A stretch of 49,680 nt of DNA from an uncultured Clostridia bacterium (lineage in GTDB: Bacteria; Bacillota; Clostridia; Oscillospirales; Acutalibacteraceae): NCBI GenBank assembly GCA_947632385.1, contig CANRPD010000013.1, positions 1 to 49,680 of the forward strand, written 5' to 3'. This document shows positions 24,450 to 33,239 of the stretch, piece after piece (the stretch's first letter is position 1; each line of letters begins with the position of its first letter). A program made the position numbers and the translations under genes. Below the pieces are notes generated by a model, which did not search any database, was not told where the DNA came from, and saw only the letters and a program-made list of their open reading frames with translations.

Positions 24450-24559
24450 TTGCCTGCACTCCCCTTCCCGTCTCCGCCAAAGGCGATCCGCCGCGCCCGC
24501 TCTGCAAAGGACTTTTTCCAGCAGCTTCGGCGTTCCAAAATCGTCTGTAAAAGATCCAT
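24446..24559 (-). CDS. Micro-ORF (37 residues) between uvrB and NTF2-like gene
   Basis: The short open frame begins MDLLQTILERRSCWKKSF and ends GGDGKGSAGK. It is preceded by an AGAGGAGAG site with proper spacing and ends in an ATGA overlap with the NTF2-like gene. It is basic with one amphipathic helix. It could be a real small protein or a coupling peptide that carries ribosomes from uvrB to the next gene. No homologue is recognised. Confidence 0.55.
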   Translation of the reverse strand: MDLLQTILERRSCWKKSFAERARRIAFGGDGKGSAGK

Positions 24560-24572
24560 CTCGCTCTCCTCT

Positions 24573-26582
24573 CTACCGTCTCCCCCGGCGCTTTTTCCGG
24601 GGCGGCTGGACAGTCACGGTGCCCGCCGTCTGGTTCTCCAGCTCCTTGATCCGGTCCCGCAGGTACGCCGCCTGCTCGAACTCCAGCAGCAGCGCCGCGG
24701 CCTTCATCTCCTTGGTCAGCTCCCGGATGAGCTCCTGGCGCTCGGCGGGGGTGTAGTGGGGCGCGGCCTTCTCCCCGGTGTCCTTCCCGCCGGAGATCTC
24801 CAGCACCTCGGCCACGTTCTTCACGATGGTCCGGGGGGTGATGTCGTGCTCCCGGTTGTACTGCTCCTGGATGGCCCGGCGGCGCTCCGTCTCGGTGATG
24901 GCGTACTCCATGGAGGGCGTCACCTCGTCGGCATACAGGATCACCTCGCCCCCGGCGTTCCGGGCGGCCCGGCCCACGGTCTGGATGAGGCTGCGGCCGG
25001 AGCGCAGAAAGCCCTCCTTGTCCGCGTCCAGAATGGCCACCAGGGACACCTCCGGCAGGTCCAGGCCCTCTCTAAGCAGGTTGATGCCCACCAGCACGTC
25101 GAAGTCCCCCAGCCGCAGCCCCCGGATGATCTCCATGCGCTCCACGGTGTCGATGTCGTGGTGCATGTACCGCACCCGGATGCCGAAGCCCTCCAGATAG
25201 GCGGTCAGGTCCTCGGCCATTTTCTTCGTCAGCGTGGTGATGAGCACCCGCTCCCGGCGCTCCACCCGCAGGTTGATCTCGCTGATCAGGTCGTCGATCT
25301 GCCCGTCGGTGGGCTTCACGGTGATCTTGGGGTCCAGCAGGCCCGTGGGCCGGATGACCTGCTCCACCACCTGGGCGGAGACCGCCAGCTCCTGGTCGCC
25401 CGGGGTGGCGCTGACGAACACCGCCTGGTGGATGTGGCTGTAAAATTCCTCATAATTCAGGGGCCGGTTGTCAAAGGCGGAGGGCAGCCGGAAGCCGTAG
25501 TCCACCAGCAGCTCCTTCCGGGCCCGGTCCCCAGCGTACATGCCCCGCACCTGGGGCAGGGTCACGTGGCTCTCGTCCACGAACAGCAGAAAATCCTCCG
25601 GGAAATAGTCCAGCAGCGTGAAGGGCTTGCTGCCCGGCGCCCGGCCGGACAGCACCCGGGAGTAGTTCTCGATGCCCTTGCAGAAGCCGATCTCCGACAG
25701 CATCTCCATGTCGTAGCGGGTGCGCTGCTCGATGCGCTGGGCCTCGATGAGCTTGCCCTGTGCCTTGAACCAGGCCACCCGCTCCTCCATCTCGGCCTCG
25801 ATGTCCCGGATGGCCCGCTCCATTTTTTCCGCCGGGACGATGTAGTGGGAGGCGGGATAGATGGCGATGTGCCGCAGCTCGGCGATGATCTCCCCGGTGA
25901 GGGGGTTGAACTCCCGGATGCGGTCGATCTCGTCCCCGAAAAACTCCACCCGGATGGCCCGTTCGCTGGAGTAGGCGGGAAAGATCTCCACCACGTCTCC
26001 CCGCACCCGGAACTTGTTCCGCACGAAATTCACGTCGTTGCGCTCGTACTGCAGCGTCACCAGGCGCTTGAGCAGCTCATCCCGCACCACCTCCATCCCC
26101 GGCCGCAGGGAGATGATCATGTTCCGGTAGTCGATGGGGTCCCCCAGGGAGTAGATGCAGGACACCGACGCCACGATGATCACGTCCCGCCGCTCGGAGA
26201 GGGCGCCGGTGGCGCTGTGGCGCATTTTGTCGATCTCGTCGTTGACGGCGGAATCCTTCTCGATGTAGGTGTCCGTCTGGACGATGTAGGCTTCGGGCTG
26301 GTAGTAGTCGTAGTAGCTGACGAAATATTCCACGGCGTTCTCCGGGAAAAACTCCCGGAACTCCGAGCACAGCTGGGCCGCCAGGGTCTTGTTGTGGGCC
26401 AGCACCAGGGTGGGCTTGTTCACCCGGGCGATGACGTTTGCCATGGTGAAGGTCTTGCCGGAGCCGGTGACCCCCATGAGGGTCTGCTCCTTCATGCCGG
26501 AAAGGACCCCCTGCACCAGCTTTTCGATGGCCTGGGGCTGGTCGCCGGTGGGCCGGTAGTCGGAAACGAGTTTGAAATCCAA
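24573..26582 (-). CDS. uvrB: Excinuclease ABC subunit B
   Basis: The 669-residue helicase-like subunit of nucleotide excision repair has Walker [15 protein letters not shown] near 40 and the beta-hairpin region [12 protein letters not shown]. The DEAD-like motif is [13 protein letters not shown], followed by [16 protein letters not shown]-terminal UVR motif (about 625-660) binds UvrA or UvrC. The start is TTG at 26582, 8 nt after AAGGAGG, giving [16 protein letters not shown] at the N terminus; the longer open frame upstream overlaps radC. It follows radC by 14 nt. Confidence 0.97.
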   Translation of the reverse strand: MDFKLVSDYRPTGDQPQAIEKLVQGVLSGMKEQTLMGVTGSGKTFTMANVIARVNKPTLVLAHNKTLAAQLCSEFREFFPENAVEYFVSYYDYYQPEAYIVQTDTYIEKDSAVNDEIDKMRHSATGALSERRDVIIVASVSCIYSLGDPIDYRNMIISLRPGMEVVRDELLKRLVTLQYERNDVNFVRNKFRVRGDVVEIFPAYSSERAIRVEFFGDEIDRIREFNPLTGEIIAELRHIAIYPASHYIVPAEKMERAIRDIEAEMEERVAWFKAQGKLIEAQRIEQRTRYDMEMLSEIGFCKGIENYSRVLSGRAPGSKPFTLLDYFPEDFLLFVDESHVTLPQVRGMYAGDRARKELLVDYGFRLPSAFDNRPLNYEEFYSHIHQAVFVSATPGDQELAVSAQVVEQVIRPTGLLDPKITVKPTDGQIDDLISEINLRVERRERVLITTLTKKMAEDLTAYLEGFGIRVRYMHHDIDTVERMEIIRGLRLGDFDVLVGINLLREGLDLPEVSLVAILDADKEGFLRSGRSLIQTVGRAARNAGGEVILYADEVTPSMEYAITETERRRAIQEQYNREHDITPRTIVKNVAEVLEISGGKDTGEKAAPHYTPAERQELIRELTKEMKAAALLLEFEQAAYLRDRIKELENQTAGTVTVQPPRKKRRGRR

Positions 26583-26596
26583 GGCAGGCGCCTCCT

Positions 26597-27382
26597 TCAG
26601 GGTCGTTGGGAAAGGCCGGTCTCCTCCTGGGTGTGCAGGTCCATGGCCCGCAGGCGCTGCAGCTGGTCGGACTGGGTCTCGTCCTTGAGGCGCCTGAGGC
26701 GCTCCAGCATGCCGTCCTCCCGGAAGGAGTAGTAATTTTCCCCGCCGAAGATCAGGTGGTCGCTGAGCTCCACGCCGATCTCCTCCAGGCCGCCCAGCAG
26801 CCGGCCGGTGAGCAGCAGGTCGTTGAAAGACGGGGCGATGACCCCGCTGGGGTGGTTGTGGGCCACATAGGCCTCCGTGGCCTGATACACGATGCACAGC
26901 TGCACCAGCCGCCGCATGTGCAGGGGCACCTCGCCGAAGGAGCCCTCGCACACCAGGTCGTTGTAGACGGCGCGGCCCTGGCGGTCCAGCAGCAGCAGGC
27001 CCACGGCCTCGGTGCGGCGGCCGGTGAACCGCCGGGACAGCGCCCGGGCGGCGGAATCGGAATCGTAGACATAGCGGGCGTCCCAGGTCTGCTCCTCGTC
27101 ATAGGCCTGGGCCAGGCGCACCACCAGCCGCACCAGGCGCACGGCGGGCTCCGTCATGCCCGGAACACTGCGCAGATCGGTCTCCTGGGCCGCAAAAATG
27201 CCCCGGAAGCTGTCCAGAGAGCGCAGCAGCCCGGCACAGACCCGTCTGGCCTGGGCGGGGGCCATCACCAGGCCCAGGGCCTCCTCCAGCAGCTGGCGGC
27301 GGGTCTCCTCCGTCAGGGAGAGCTTTCCCGGCACCCGGCCGGCGCCGGGTGCGTTTGCAGGTGTGTTCCGGTCCACGTCCAT
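26597..27382 (-). CDS. radC: RadC-family JAB-domain protein
   Basis: The 261-residue protein has an N-terminal helix-hairpin-helix-like part (about 25-90, [14 protein letters not shown]). The C-terminal JAMM metalloprotease-fold domain has metal ligands [15 protein letters not shown] (about 180-194) and an upstream Glu. RadC function remains unclear in spite of its name. Start ATG 27382 has GGAGGG directly before it; GTG 27376 has better spacing and is an alternative. It is first in an operon with uvrB and uvrA. Its promoter holds a Gram-positive LexA box, a strong sign of SOS control. Confidence 0.93.
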   Translation of the reverse strand: MDVDRNTPANAPGAGRVPGKLSLTEETRRQLLEEALGLVMAPAQARRVCAGLLRSLDSFRGIFAAQETDLRSVPGMTEPAVRLVRLVVRLAQAYDEEQTWDARYVYDSDSAARALSRRFTGRRTEAVGLLLLDRQGRAVYNDLVCEGSFGEVPLHMRRLVQLCIVYQATEAYVAHNHPSGVIAPSFNDLLLTGRLLGGLEEIGVELSDHLIFGGENYYSFREDGMLERLRRLKDETQSDQLQRLRAMDLHTQEETGLSQRP

Positions 27383-27415
27383 CCCTCCGGTCGTCGAAAA
27401 GTCCACACACCCTAT

Positions 27416-27444
27416 ATTATATCAAACATTTGTTCATTTGTCAA
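27416..27444 (-). promoter_or_regulatory. Consensus promoter of the radC-uvrB-uvrA operon
   Basis: On the minus strand TTGACA (27439-27444), 17 bp and TATAAT (27416-27421), both perfect consensus. Confidence 0.92.
27423..27436. promoter_or_regulatory. LexA (SOS) box between -35 and -10 of radC promoter
   Basis: On the minus strand GAACAAATGTTT fits the Firmicutes LexA core GAACRNRYGTTY at every position. It fills the spacer of the promoter, so a bound repressor would block RNA polymerase. uvrB and uvrA are known SOS genes in Bacillus. Confidence 0.75.
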
Positions 27445-27568
27445 GAGGGTACGGCACATTTTCCAAACTTTTTTTGCAAAAGCCCCCGGCGGGGGCGGCC
27501 CGGGGGCGGTTGGGGAAAAATCCACAAAAATGGGGGCAAAATTTCTCGAACATTTTTTCGTTTTCCTC

Positions 27569-27597
27569 TGGACAAATGGAGAAAAGTGTGGTATACT
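27569..27597 (+). promoter_or_regulatory. Promoter of the YfhO-GT2-GNAT operon
   Basis: TGGACA (27569-27574), 17 bp and TATACT (27592-27597) face right. The mRNA would start near 27605 and carry the cloverleaf copy D in its leader. Confidence 0.75.
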
Positions 27598-27636
27598 ATA
27601 GGGTAGATCGGTATGCCCTGCCGCCAGCGTCCGGCA

Positions 27637-27783
27637 GGCCCCGCCGTTTTGCCGGGCGGCGGCCCGGCGGCTGCGGGGAGACCGCCCGCCCACCGGCACC
27701 GGGCGCCGCCGCCCGCTTTTCTCCCCCCCCGGGAGAAAAGCGCCTGGACCCCTGCGGGGTCCGGGCGGCAAAACGGCGGGGCC
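27637..27783 (+). repeat. Three-arm cloverleaf GC-rich element (copy D) in yfhO leader
   Basis: The outer stem is a perfect 18 bp (27637-27654 with 27766-27783, GGCCCCGCCGTTTTGCCG). Arm 1 is a long imperfect hairpin (27654-27714). Arm 2 is GCTTTTCTCCC/GGGAGAAAAGC (27715-27741). Arm 3 is GGACCCC-tgc-GGGGTCC extended to 10 bp (27743-27765). It ends about 35 nt before the yfhO ribosome binding site, so it is transcribed as part of the leader. Confidence 0.82.
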
Positions 27784-27832
27784 GGCAAAACACGCGCATC
27801 CCCGGGATGCCAAGCAAAGAGGAGGTCCGGCT

Positions 27833-30400
27833 ATGCCCGAACTCAGGCAGAACGAAACCCATTCCCTGCGCAGCAACTACTACCTCAAGGCCTTTTTCCT
27901 GGGCCTGGGGCTGAGCATCGCCATCTTCCTGCCGTTTTTGGTGGTGGACGGCGGCCGGTTCCTGTTTTACGGGGATTTCAACGTCCAGCAGGTGCCCTTC
28001 TACCGCCTGGCCCACGACGCCGTCCGGGCCGGGGAATTCGGCTGGAACTACAAGACCGATCTGGGCGTAAACTTCATCGGCTCCTACTCGTTCTACCTGC
28101 TGGGCAGCCCCTTCTTCTGGCTGACCATCCCCTTCCCCTCCCAGTGGGTGCAGTACCTCATGGGCCCGCTGCTCATCCTCAAGCTGGGGTGCGCCTCGCT
28201 GACGGGGTACGTGTACCTCCACCGGTACACCCGCACCCGGGACGCCGCCCTGGTGGGAGCCCTGCTGTACGCCTTCTCCGGGTTTTCGGTGTACAACATC
28301 TTCTTCAACCACTTCCACGAGGCCATCATCACCTTCCCCCTGCTGCTCACCGCCCTGGATGAGTACATGCTCCACCGGCGGCGGGGGCTGTTCGCCCTGG
28401 CGGTGGGCTTCTGCTGCCTGGTGAACTACTACTTTTTCGTGGGGCAGGTCACCTTCACCCTGGTGTATTTCTGCATCCGGCTGGCTTCCGGCAGCTGGCG
28501 CATCGGCGTGCGGGATTTCTTCCTGCTGGCGCTGGAAGCGGTGCTGGGACTGGGACTCTCCGGCGTGCTGCTGCTGCCCTCCGTCCTGGCGGTGGTGCAG
28601 AACACCCGCACCGGCAACTTCATCAACGGCTGGAACGCCGTGCTCTACGGCAAAAACCAGCGGTATCTCCACATCCTGGAGTGCTTCTTCTTCCCGCCGG
28701 ACATCCCCGCCCGGCCCAACTTCACCCCGGATTCCGACGCCAAGTGGGCCTCTCTGGGCGCGTGGCTGCCGCTGTTCGGCATGTCGGGGGTCATCGGGTG
28801 GCTGCAGCTGCGCCGGAAGCACTGGCTGAAAAAGCTGCTGGCGGTGCTGTTCTTCATGGCCCTGGTGCCGGGGCTCAACGCCGCGTTCCAGCTGTTCAAC
28901 AGCGCCTACTACGCCCGGTGGTTCTACACCCTGACGCTGATGATGTCCCTGGCCACGGTGCTGGCCCTGGAAAACGACGGGGTGGACTGGAAGCGCGCCG
29001 TGGCCTGGACCGGGGCCATCACCCTGGGCATCGCGGCGGTGGTGGGCTTCATGCCCACGGTGAACACCTCGGAGGAGGGGGAAAAGTCCGTGTCCTTCGG
29101 GCTGGAGCAGTACCCCACCCGGTTCTGGAGCTATGTGGCCATCGCCCTGGTCTCCCTGGCGGCCCTGTGCTACGTCTTCCTGTTCTGCCGGGACAGCTTC
29201 CGGCGGTTCTACCGGTCCCTGGACCGGGCGCTGGCCCTCATCGTGGTGTTTTACAGCATCTTCTTCATCTCCCTGGGCAAGACCCAGGCGGACTACACCT
29301 GGGACCACCTGATCCCCTACGCCCTCAACGGCGGCGAGCAGGTGGCCCTGCCCGGCCTGCAGGAGACCCGGTCCGACTTCTACGAGTCCCTGGACAACTC
29401 TGCCATGTTCTGGGAGATCCCCTCCATCCAGGCGTTCCACTCCATCGTGCCCGGCTCGGTGATGGAGTTCTACGAGTCCATCGGCGTCCAGCGGGACGTG
29501 GCCTCCCGGCCGGACACCAGCCACTATGCCCTGCGGGGGCTCACCTCGGTGCGGTGGCTGTTCGACGACGACCACGACGACAACTATTTCGCCGGCGAGG
29601 ACGGCGCCGACCCCGCCATGCCGGGCTTTGCGTACTACGGCAACCTCAACGGCTTTGACGTGTGGGAGAACCTGTACTGCATCCCCATGGGCTTCTCCTA
29701 CGACTGCTATCTGCCCCGGTCGGAGTACGACGCCCTCTCTGAGAAGGCCCGGGAGCGCAACCTGGTGCGGGCCGTGGTGCTGGAGGACGAGGACGTGGCC
29801 TTCTGCGGGGATCTGCTGTACAAGCAGCCGGAAAAGGAACGGCTGCAGAGCCAGCAGGACTATCTGGAGGACTGCACCGCCCGGAGCCAGACCGCCTGCA
29901 CCCAATTCGCCTACACCCGCACGGGCTTCACCGCCACCGCCAGCCCGGAGCGGGACCGGCTGATGTTCTTCAGCGTCCCCTATGAGAGCGGCTGGAACGC
30001 CACCGTCAACGGCCAGCCGGCGGATATCCTCCGGGTGAACGTGGGCTTTATGGCGGTGCGGGTGCCCGCCGGGGAGGACGTGCAGATCGTCTTCACCTAC
30101 CGGACCCCGGGGCTCTCTCTGGGCTTTGCGTTGACGATCCTCTCCGGGCTGCTGCTGGGGCTCTACCGGATGTTCAACCGCCAGGGGTTCTTCCCCCAGA
30201 AGCCCCCGGTGCGCACGGCGCTGCTGCGGGTGGGGGACTTTGCCCAGTATCAGCAGAGCCGGGGGGCCACCTTCCAGCGGCCCAACGCCCTGCGGCCCAA
30301 GCAGGAGCGGCGCCCCATGGCGCCGGAGCCGGACGCCCCGCCCCCCGCCGGGACCCCGGCGGAGGAGGCAGAAATCCCTGAAAAGGAGGAACAGCCATGA
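27833..30400 (+). CDS. YfhO-family membrane glycosyltransferase-like protein
   Basis: The 855-residue multi-pass membrane protein has about 12 helices (residues about 18-500), a large extracellular domain (about 510-740) and a last helix near 760-785. It is followed by a Pro-rich cytoplasmic tail. Features of the YfhO/GT-C-like family include DFNVQQVPFYRLAHDAVR near 45 and NYKTDLGVNFIGSYSFY. Relatives in Bacillus and Listeria add sugars to lipoteichoic or wall teichoic acids. Start ATG 27833 follows AGGAGGT. The GT2 gene starts inside its stop (ATGA), which suggests the two enzymes cooperate: the GT2 makes a lipid-linked sugar, and YfhO uses it outside. Confidence 0.88.
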   Translation: MPELRQNETHSLRSNYYLKAFFLGLGLSIAIFLPFLVVDGGRFLFYGDFNVQQVPFYRLAHDAVRAGEFGWNYKTDLGVNFIGSYSFYLLGSPFFWLTIPFPSQWVQYLMGPLLILKLGCASLTGYVYLHRYTRTRDAALVGALLYAFSGFSVYNIFFNHFHEAIITFPLLLTALDEYMLHRRRGLFALAVGFCCLVNYYFFVGQVTFTLVYFCIRLASGSWRIGVRDFFLLALEAVLGLGLSGVLLLPSVLAVVQNTRTGNFINGWNAVLYGKNQRYLHILECFFFPPDIPARPNFTPDSDAKWASLGAWLPLFGMSGVIGWLQLRRKHWLKKLLAVLFFMALVPGLNAAFQLFNSAYYARWFYTLTLMMSLATVLALENDGVDWKRAVAWTGAITLGIAAVVGFMPTVNTSEEGEKSVSFGLEQYPTRFWSYVAIALVSLAALCYVFLFCRDSFRRFYRSLDRALALIVVFYSIFFISLGKTQADYTWDHLIPYALNGGEQVALPGLQETRSDFYESLDNSAMFWEIPSIQAFHSIVPGSVMEFYESIGVQRDVASRPDTSHYALRGLTSVRWLFDDDHDDNYFAGEDGADPAMPGFAYYGNLNGFDVWENLYCIPMGFSYDCYLPRSEYDALSEKARERNLVRAVVLEDEDVAFCGDLLYKQPEKERLQSQQDYLEDCTARSQTACTQFAYTRTGFTATASPERDRLMFFSVPYESGWNATVNGQPADILRVNVGFMAVRVPAGEDVQIVFTYRTPGLSLGFALTILSGLLLGLYRMFNRQGFFPQKPPVRTALLRVGDFAQYQQSRGATFQRPNALRPKQERRPMAPEPDAPPPAGTPAEEAEIPEKEEQP

Positions 30401-31401
30401 ACGGACCTGCGGTGTACCTGGTGGTGCCCTGCTACAACGAGGAAGCGGTGCTGCCCGAGACCGTGAAGCGCCTGACGGAGAAGCTCGCCCGCATGGGAGA
30501 AGCCGGCCTGGCGGGAGAGGGCTCCCGGATCCTGCTGGTGGACGACGGCAGCAAGGACCGGACCTGGGCGCTGATCCAGGCCTTTCACGGGGAAGATCCC
30601 CGGGTGGAGGGCGTGAAGCTGGCCCACAACCGAGGCCACCAGAACGCCCTGCTGTGCGGGCTGATGACCGCCCTGCCCCGGTGCGACTGCGCCATCAGCC
30701 TGGACGCGGACCTGCAGGACGACGTGGAGGCGCTGGACGCCTTTGTGGAGAAGTTCCTGGAGGGGTGCGACGTGGTGTACGGGGTGCGCAACCGCCGGGA
30801 CACGGACACCTGGTTCAAGCGGGCCACTGCCCAGGGCTTTTACCGCATCATGCGGCTGCTGGGGGCGGACGTGGTGTTCAACCACGCGGACTACCGGCTG
30901 ATGAGCCGCCGGGCCCTGGAGGGGCTTTCGGAATACCGGGAGGTGAACCTGTTCCTGCGGGGGCTGGTGCCCCTCATCGGCTACCGCAGCGACTACGTCT
31001 ACTACGACCGGCAGGAGCGGTTCGCGGGGGAATCCAAATACCCCTTCAAGAAGATGCTGGCCTTTGCCCTGGACGGGATCACCAGCTTTTCGGTGCGGCC
31101 GCTGAAGCTCATCTCCAACCTGGGGATCCTGATCTCGGTGCTCAGCGTGTTCGGGCTGCTGTACGCGCTGATCTCCTACTTCGCCGGGTGGGCGGTGTCC
31201 GGGTGGACGGCCATCGTGTGCTCCATCTGGCTGCTGGGCGGCCTGCAGATGCTGTGCCTGGGCGTGGTGGGCGGCTACATCGGGAAGATCTACAGCGAGG
31301 TGAAGGCCCGGCCGCGGTTCCGGGTGGAGGAAGCGCTGCTGCACGGGCCCGGGGACCCGGGAAAGGACGGCCATGGAACGACTGCGGATCAAGACCTTTG
31401 A
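30397..31401 (+). CDS. GT2 polyprenyl-phosphate glycosyltransferase
   Basis: The 334-residue enzyme has an N-terminal GT-A domain (1-230), with VVPCYNEEAVLPET, the nucleotide-binding VDDGSKD and the DADLQDD metal site. Two C-terminal helices (about 232-262 and 268-295) follow. It belongs to the DPM/CsbB/YkcC-type enzymes that put a sugar on undecaprenyl phosphate at the inner face of the membrane. Its start overlaps the YfhO stop, and it overlaps the following GNAT gene by 29 bp. The sugar cannot be told. Confidence 0.92.
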   Translation: MNGPAVYLVVPCYNEEAVLPETVKRLTEKLARMGEAGLAGEGSRILLVDDGSKDRTWALIQAFHGEDPRVEGVKLAHNRGHQNALLCGLMTALPRCDCAISLDADLQDDVEALDAFVEKFLEGCDVVYGVRNRRDTDTWFKRATAQGFYRIMRLLGADVVFNHADYRLMSRRALEGLSEYREVNLFLRGLVPLIGYRSDYVYYDRQERFAGESKYPFKKMLAFALDGITSFSVRPLKLISNLGILISVLSVFGLLYALISYFAGWAVSGWTAIVCSIWLLGGLQMLCLGVVGGYIGKIYSEVKARPRFRVEEALLHGPGDPGKDGHGTTADQDL

Positions 31402-31831
31402 TGAGCTGACCACCCGGGAGCTGTACCGGCTTGTGCAGGCCCGGGAGGCGGTGTTCGTGGTGGAGCAGCAGTGCCCCTATCCCGAGCTGGACGGCAAGGA
31501 CCAGGCCGCGGTGCACGTGTGGCTGGAGGAAGGGGACACGGTGCTGGCCTATCTCCGGGTGCTGCCGGCGGGGGTGTCCTTCCCGGAGGCGTCCATCGGG
31601 CGGGTGATCTCCACCCGGCGGGGGGCAGGCTACGGGCGGCGGATCGTGGAGGCAGGCCTGCAGGTCCTGGAAGAGCGCTGGGGCGGCGTGCCCGTGCGCA
31701 TCGAGGCCCAGAGCTACGCCCAGGGGTTCTACGCCCGGTTCGGGTTCCGGCGGGTGTCGGAGGAGTTCCTGGAGGACGGCATCCCCCACGTGGAGATGCT
31801 GCGGCCCGGGACGAAGCCCCAAAACGCATAA
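31373..31831 (+). CDS. ElaA-type GNAT acetyltransferase
   Basis: The 152-residue GNAT protein has LTTRELYRLVQAREAVFVVEQQCPYPELDGKD at the N terminus, characteristic of the ElaA group. It has a conserved RVISTRRGAGYGRRIV acetyl-CoA loop and YAQGFYARFGFRRV near the end. The substrate is unknown. GGAAAGGACGG lies just before ATG 31373, inside the end of the GT2 gene. It ends at a bidirectional terminator. Confidence 0.9.
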   Translation: MERLRIKTFDELTTRELYRLVQAREAVFVVEQQCPYPELDGKDQAAVHVWLEEGDTVLAYLRVLPAGVSFPEASIGRVISTRRGAGYGRRIVEAGLQVLEERWGGVPVRIEAQSYAQGFYARFGFRRVSEEFLEDGIPHVEMLRPGTKPQNA

Positions 31832-31859
31832 AAAAACAGGGCCCCCGCGGGGGCCCTTT
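31831..31859. terminator. Bidirectional terminator between the two envelope blocks
   Basis: A GC-rich inverted repeat AGGGCCCCC/GGGGGCCCT (31838-31857) is followed by TTTG on the plus strand and preceded by a run of A. On the minus strand this reads GTTTTTTTATG. It ends the GNAT gene and, more strongly, the convergent MBL operon. Confidence 0.88.
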
Positions 31860-31885
31860 GCAGCCGGAAATGAGACCCGCGGCCG

Positions 31886-32653
31886 TCACAGGCGGCTGGG
31901 ATCGTAGCAGAACTGGAGGACCTGGCCTCTGCTCACGTGGGAGAACCGCAGCTCCCCGCCGTGCCAGGGGATCTGGGCCGCCTCCCCCACCAACGCGCCG
32001 GACACCAGGTCCCGGGTGAGGGACAGGTTGTCCGCCACGTACTGACCGGTGAGCTGCACGGGGGACTGGTCCCGGTGGCCGGGATAGATGCGCAGGTCGG
32101 GGCACAGACGGGTCTGGGCATACAGGGCTTCCAGGTCCCGGAGATAGACGTGGAGGGGGCTGCAGGTGGGCAGCTGCATCCAGAAATGGCCGGAGCCGAT
32201 GCTGTCGCCGGAAAAGAGCAGCTGGTTTTGGGCATCCAGCGCCGCCATGGACCCGGCGGAGTGGCCGTTCACCGGCAGGACCCGGAGGGTGAAGCCCCCC
32301 AGATCGAAGACGTGGCCGGGCTGCAGGTCGATGAACCAGCTGGGGTCGGGGCCCTGGAGCAGGTCCAGGTCCCGGTGGCTCATGTAGATGGGCACCCCGG
32401 CGGCGTGAAAGCCCGCCACGGAGGCCCCGGCGTGATCCAGGTGACCGTGGGTGATGAAGAGCTCCAGGGGCTTTTGGGTGATGCGGCGCACGGCCTCATA
32501 GAGGCCGGTATCGGTCTGTAAGGCATCCACCACCAGGGCGCTGTTGTCCCCTTCCAGCAGGTAGGCGTCCACATAGGGGCCGGCCTCGTTGTCTTCGGTG
32601 AACTGCCAGAGGTGCGGGGCGATGCATTTGGGCGGGGCGACTTGCCGGTCCAT
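31886..32653 (-). CDS. MBL-fold metallo-hydrolase
   Basis: This 255-residue metallo-beta-lactamase-fold protein has the zinc motif THGHLDHAG (about 69-77), a later His (NGHSAGS), an Asp (FSGDSIGSGHF) and a terminal His (PGHRD), so both zinc sites look complete. The substrate is unknown; glyoxalase II-like or phosphodiesterase activity is possible. AAGGAG 8 nt before ATG 32653 marks the start. It is last in the operon beginning with the sugar phosphotransferase, 14 nt after the GNAT stop. Confidence 0.9.
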   Translation of the reverse strand: MDRQVAPPKCIAPHLWQFTEDNEAGPYVDAYLLEGDNSALVVDALQTDTGLYEAVRRITQKPLELFITHGHLDHAGASVAGFHAAGVPIYMSHRDLDLLQGPDPSWFIDLQPGHVFDLGGFTLRVLPVNGHSAGSMAALDAQNQLLFSGDSIGSGHFWMQLPTCSPLHVYLRDLEALYAQTRLCPDLRIYPGHRDQSPVQLTGQYVADNLSLTRDLVSGALVGEAAQIPWHGGELRFSHVSRGQVLQFCYDPSRL

Positions 32654-32667
32654 ACAGGGGTCTCCTT

Positions 32668-33234
32668 TCACAGCTGCCGGACGAGCCGGGCGGCGGCCTC
32701 CCGGGCGCGCTCGTAGTCCACGTTCTCCAGCAGATAGGGTTTGATGGGCCGCTGGGCGGCGGGGTCGGCGGGGGAGAGTTCATAGCGGAACAGGCGGCAG
32801 TCGGGCTGGGGCGGGGCTTCGGCAAAGCCCATGGCGGTGAAGAACCCGGCGGCGGCTCGGTTTTCCGGCCGGACCCGGGCGGTGACCACCCGCCGGCTGC
32901 CCAGCTCCAGCATGTCCCGCATGAGGGCCCACAGGGCCCGTCCCACTCCCCGGCGCAGGAATTCCGGCTTCACATAGAGCTGGAACTCCACGGAGAAGAG
33001 GTCCTCCGGGGCGGTGCGGTCCTCGGTGAGGTGGCAGAAGCCCGCCGGGGTGGAGTCGATCTCGCAGAGGAGCCAGCCCAGGCCGTAGGTGTAGCGGTCG
33101 ATGCGGGCGATGTAGGCCTGCAGCTCCGGGGGCTCGGCCTCCGGGGCACAGCAGGTGCCGGTGTAGGGGGCGTAGATCTTCAGCATGGAGGGTCCGTCCC
33201 ACTCGTTGACCCGGCGGACAGCGATCTTCTGCAT
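32668..33234 (-). CDS. GNAT-family N-acetyltransferase
   Basis: The 188-residue protein has RRVNEWDGPSMLKIYAPYTG at the N terminus, resembling the phosphinothricin/L-amino-acid acetyltransferase group. The acetyl-CoA loop is VKPEFLRRGVGRALWALM and the C-terminal part of the fold ARVRPENRAAAGFFTAMGF. The final 45 residues are an extra helical tail. The substrate is unknown. ATG 33234 has AGGAG with good spacing; an in-frame GTG at 33243 overlaps the upstream stop. Confidence 0.85.
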   Translation of the reverse strand: MQKIAVRRVNEWDGPSMLKIYAPYTGTCCAPEAEPPELQAYIARIDRYTYGLGWLLCEIDSTPAGFCHLTEDRTAPEDLFSVEFQLYVKPEFLRRGVGRALWALMRDMLELGSRRVVTARVRPENRAAAGFFTAMGFAEAPPQPDCRLFRYELSPADPAAQRPIKPYLLENVDYERAREAAARLVRQL

Positions 33235-33239
33235 GGCGC

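Noticed and set aside
24048-26732. Long plus-strand open frame antisense to uvrB
   Set aside because: A shadow of uvrB and neighbours; no ribosome binding site or family motif.
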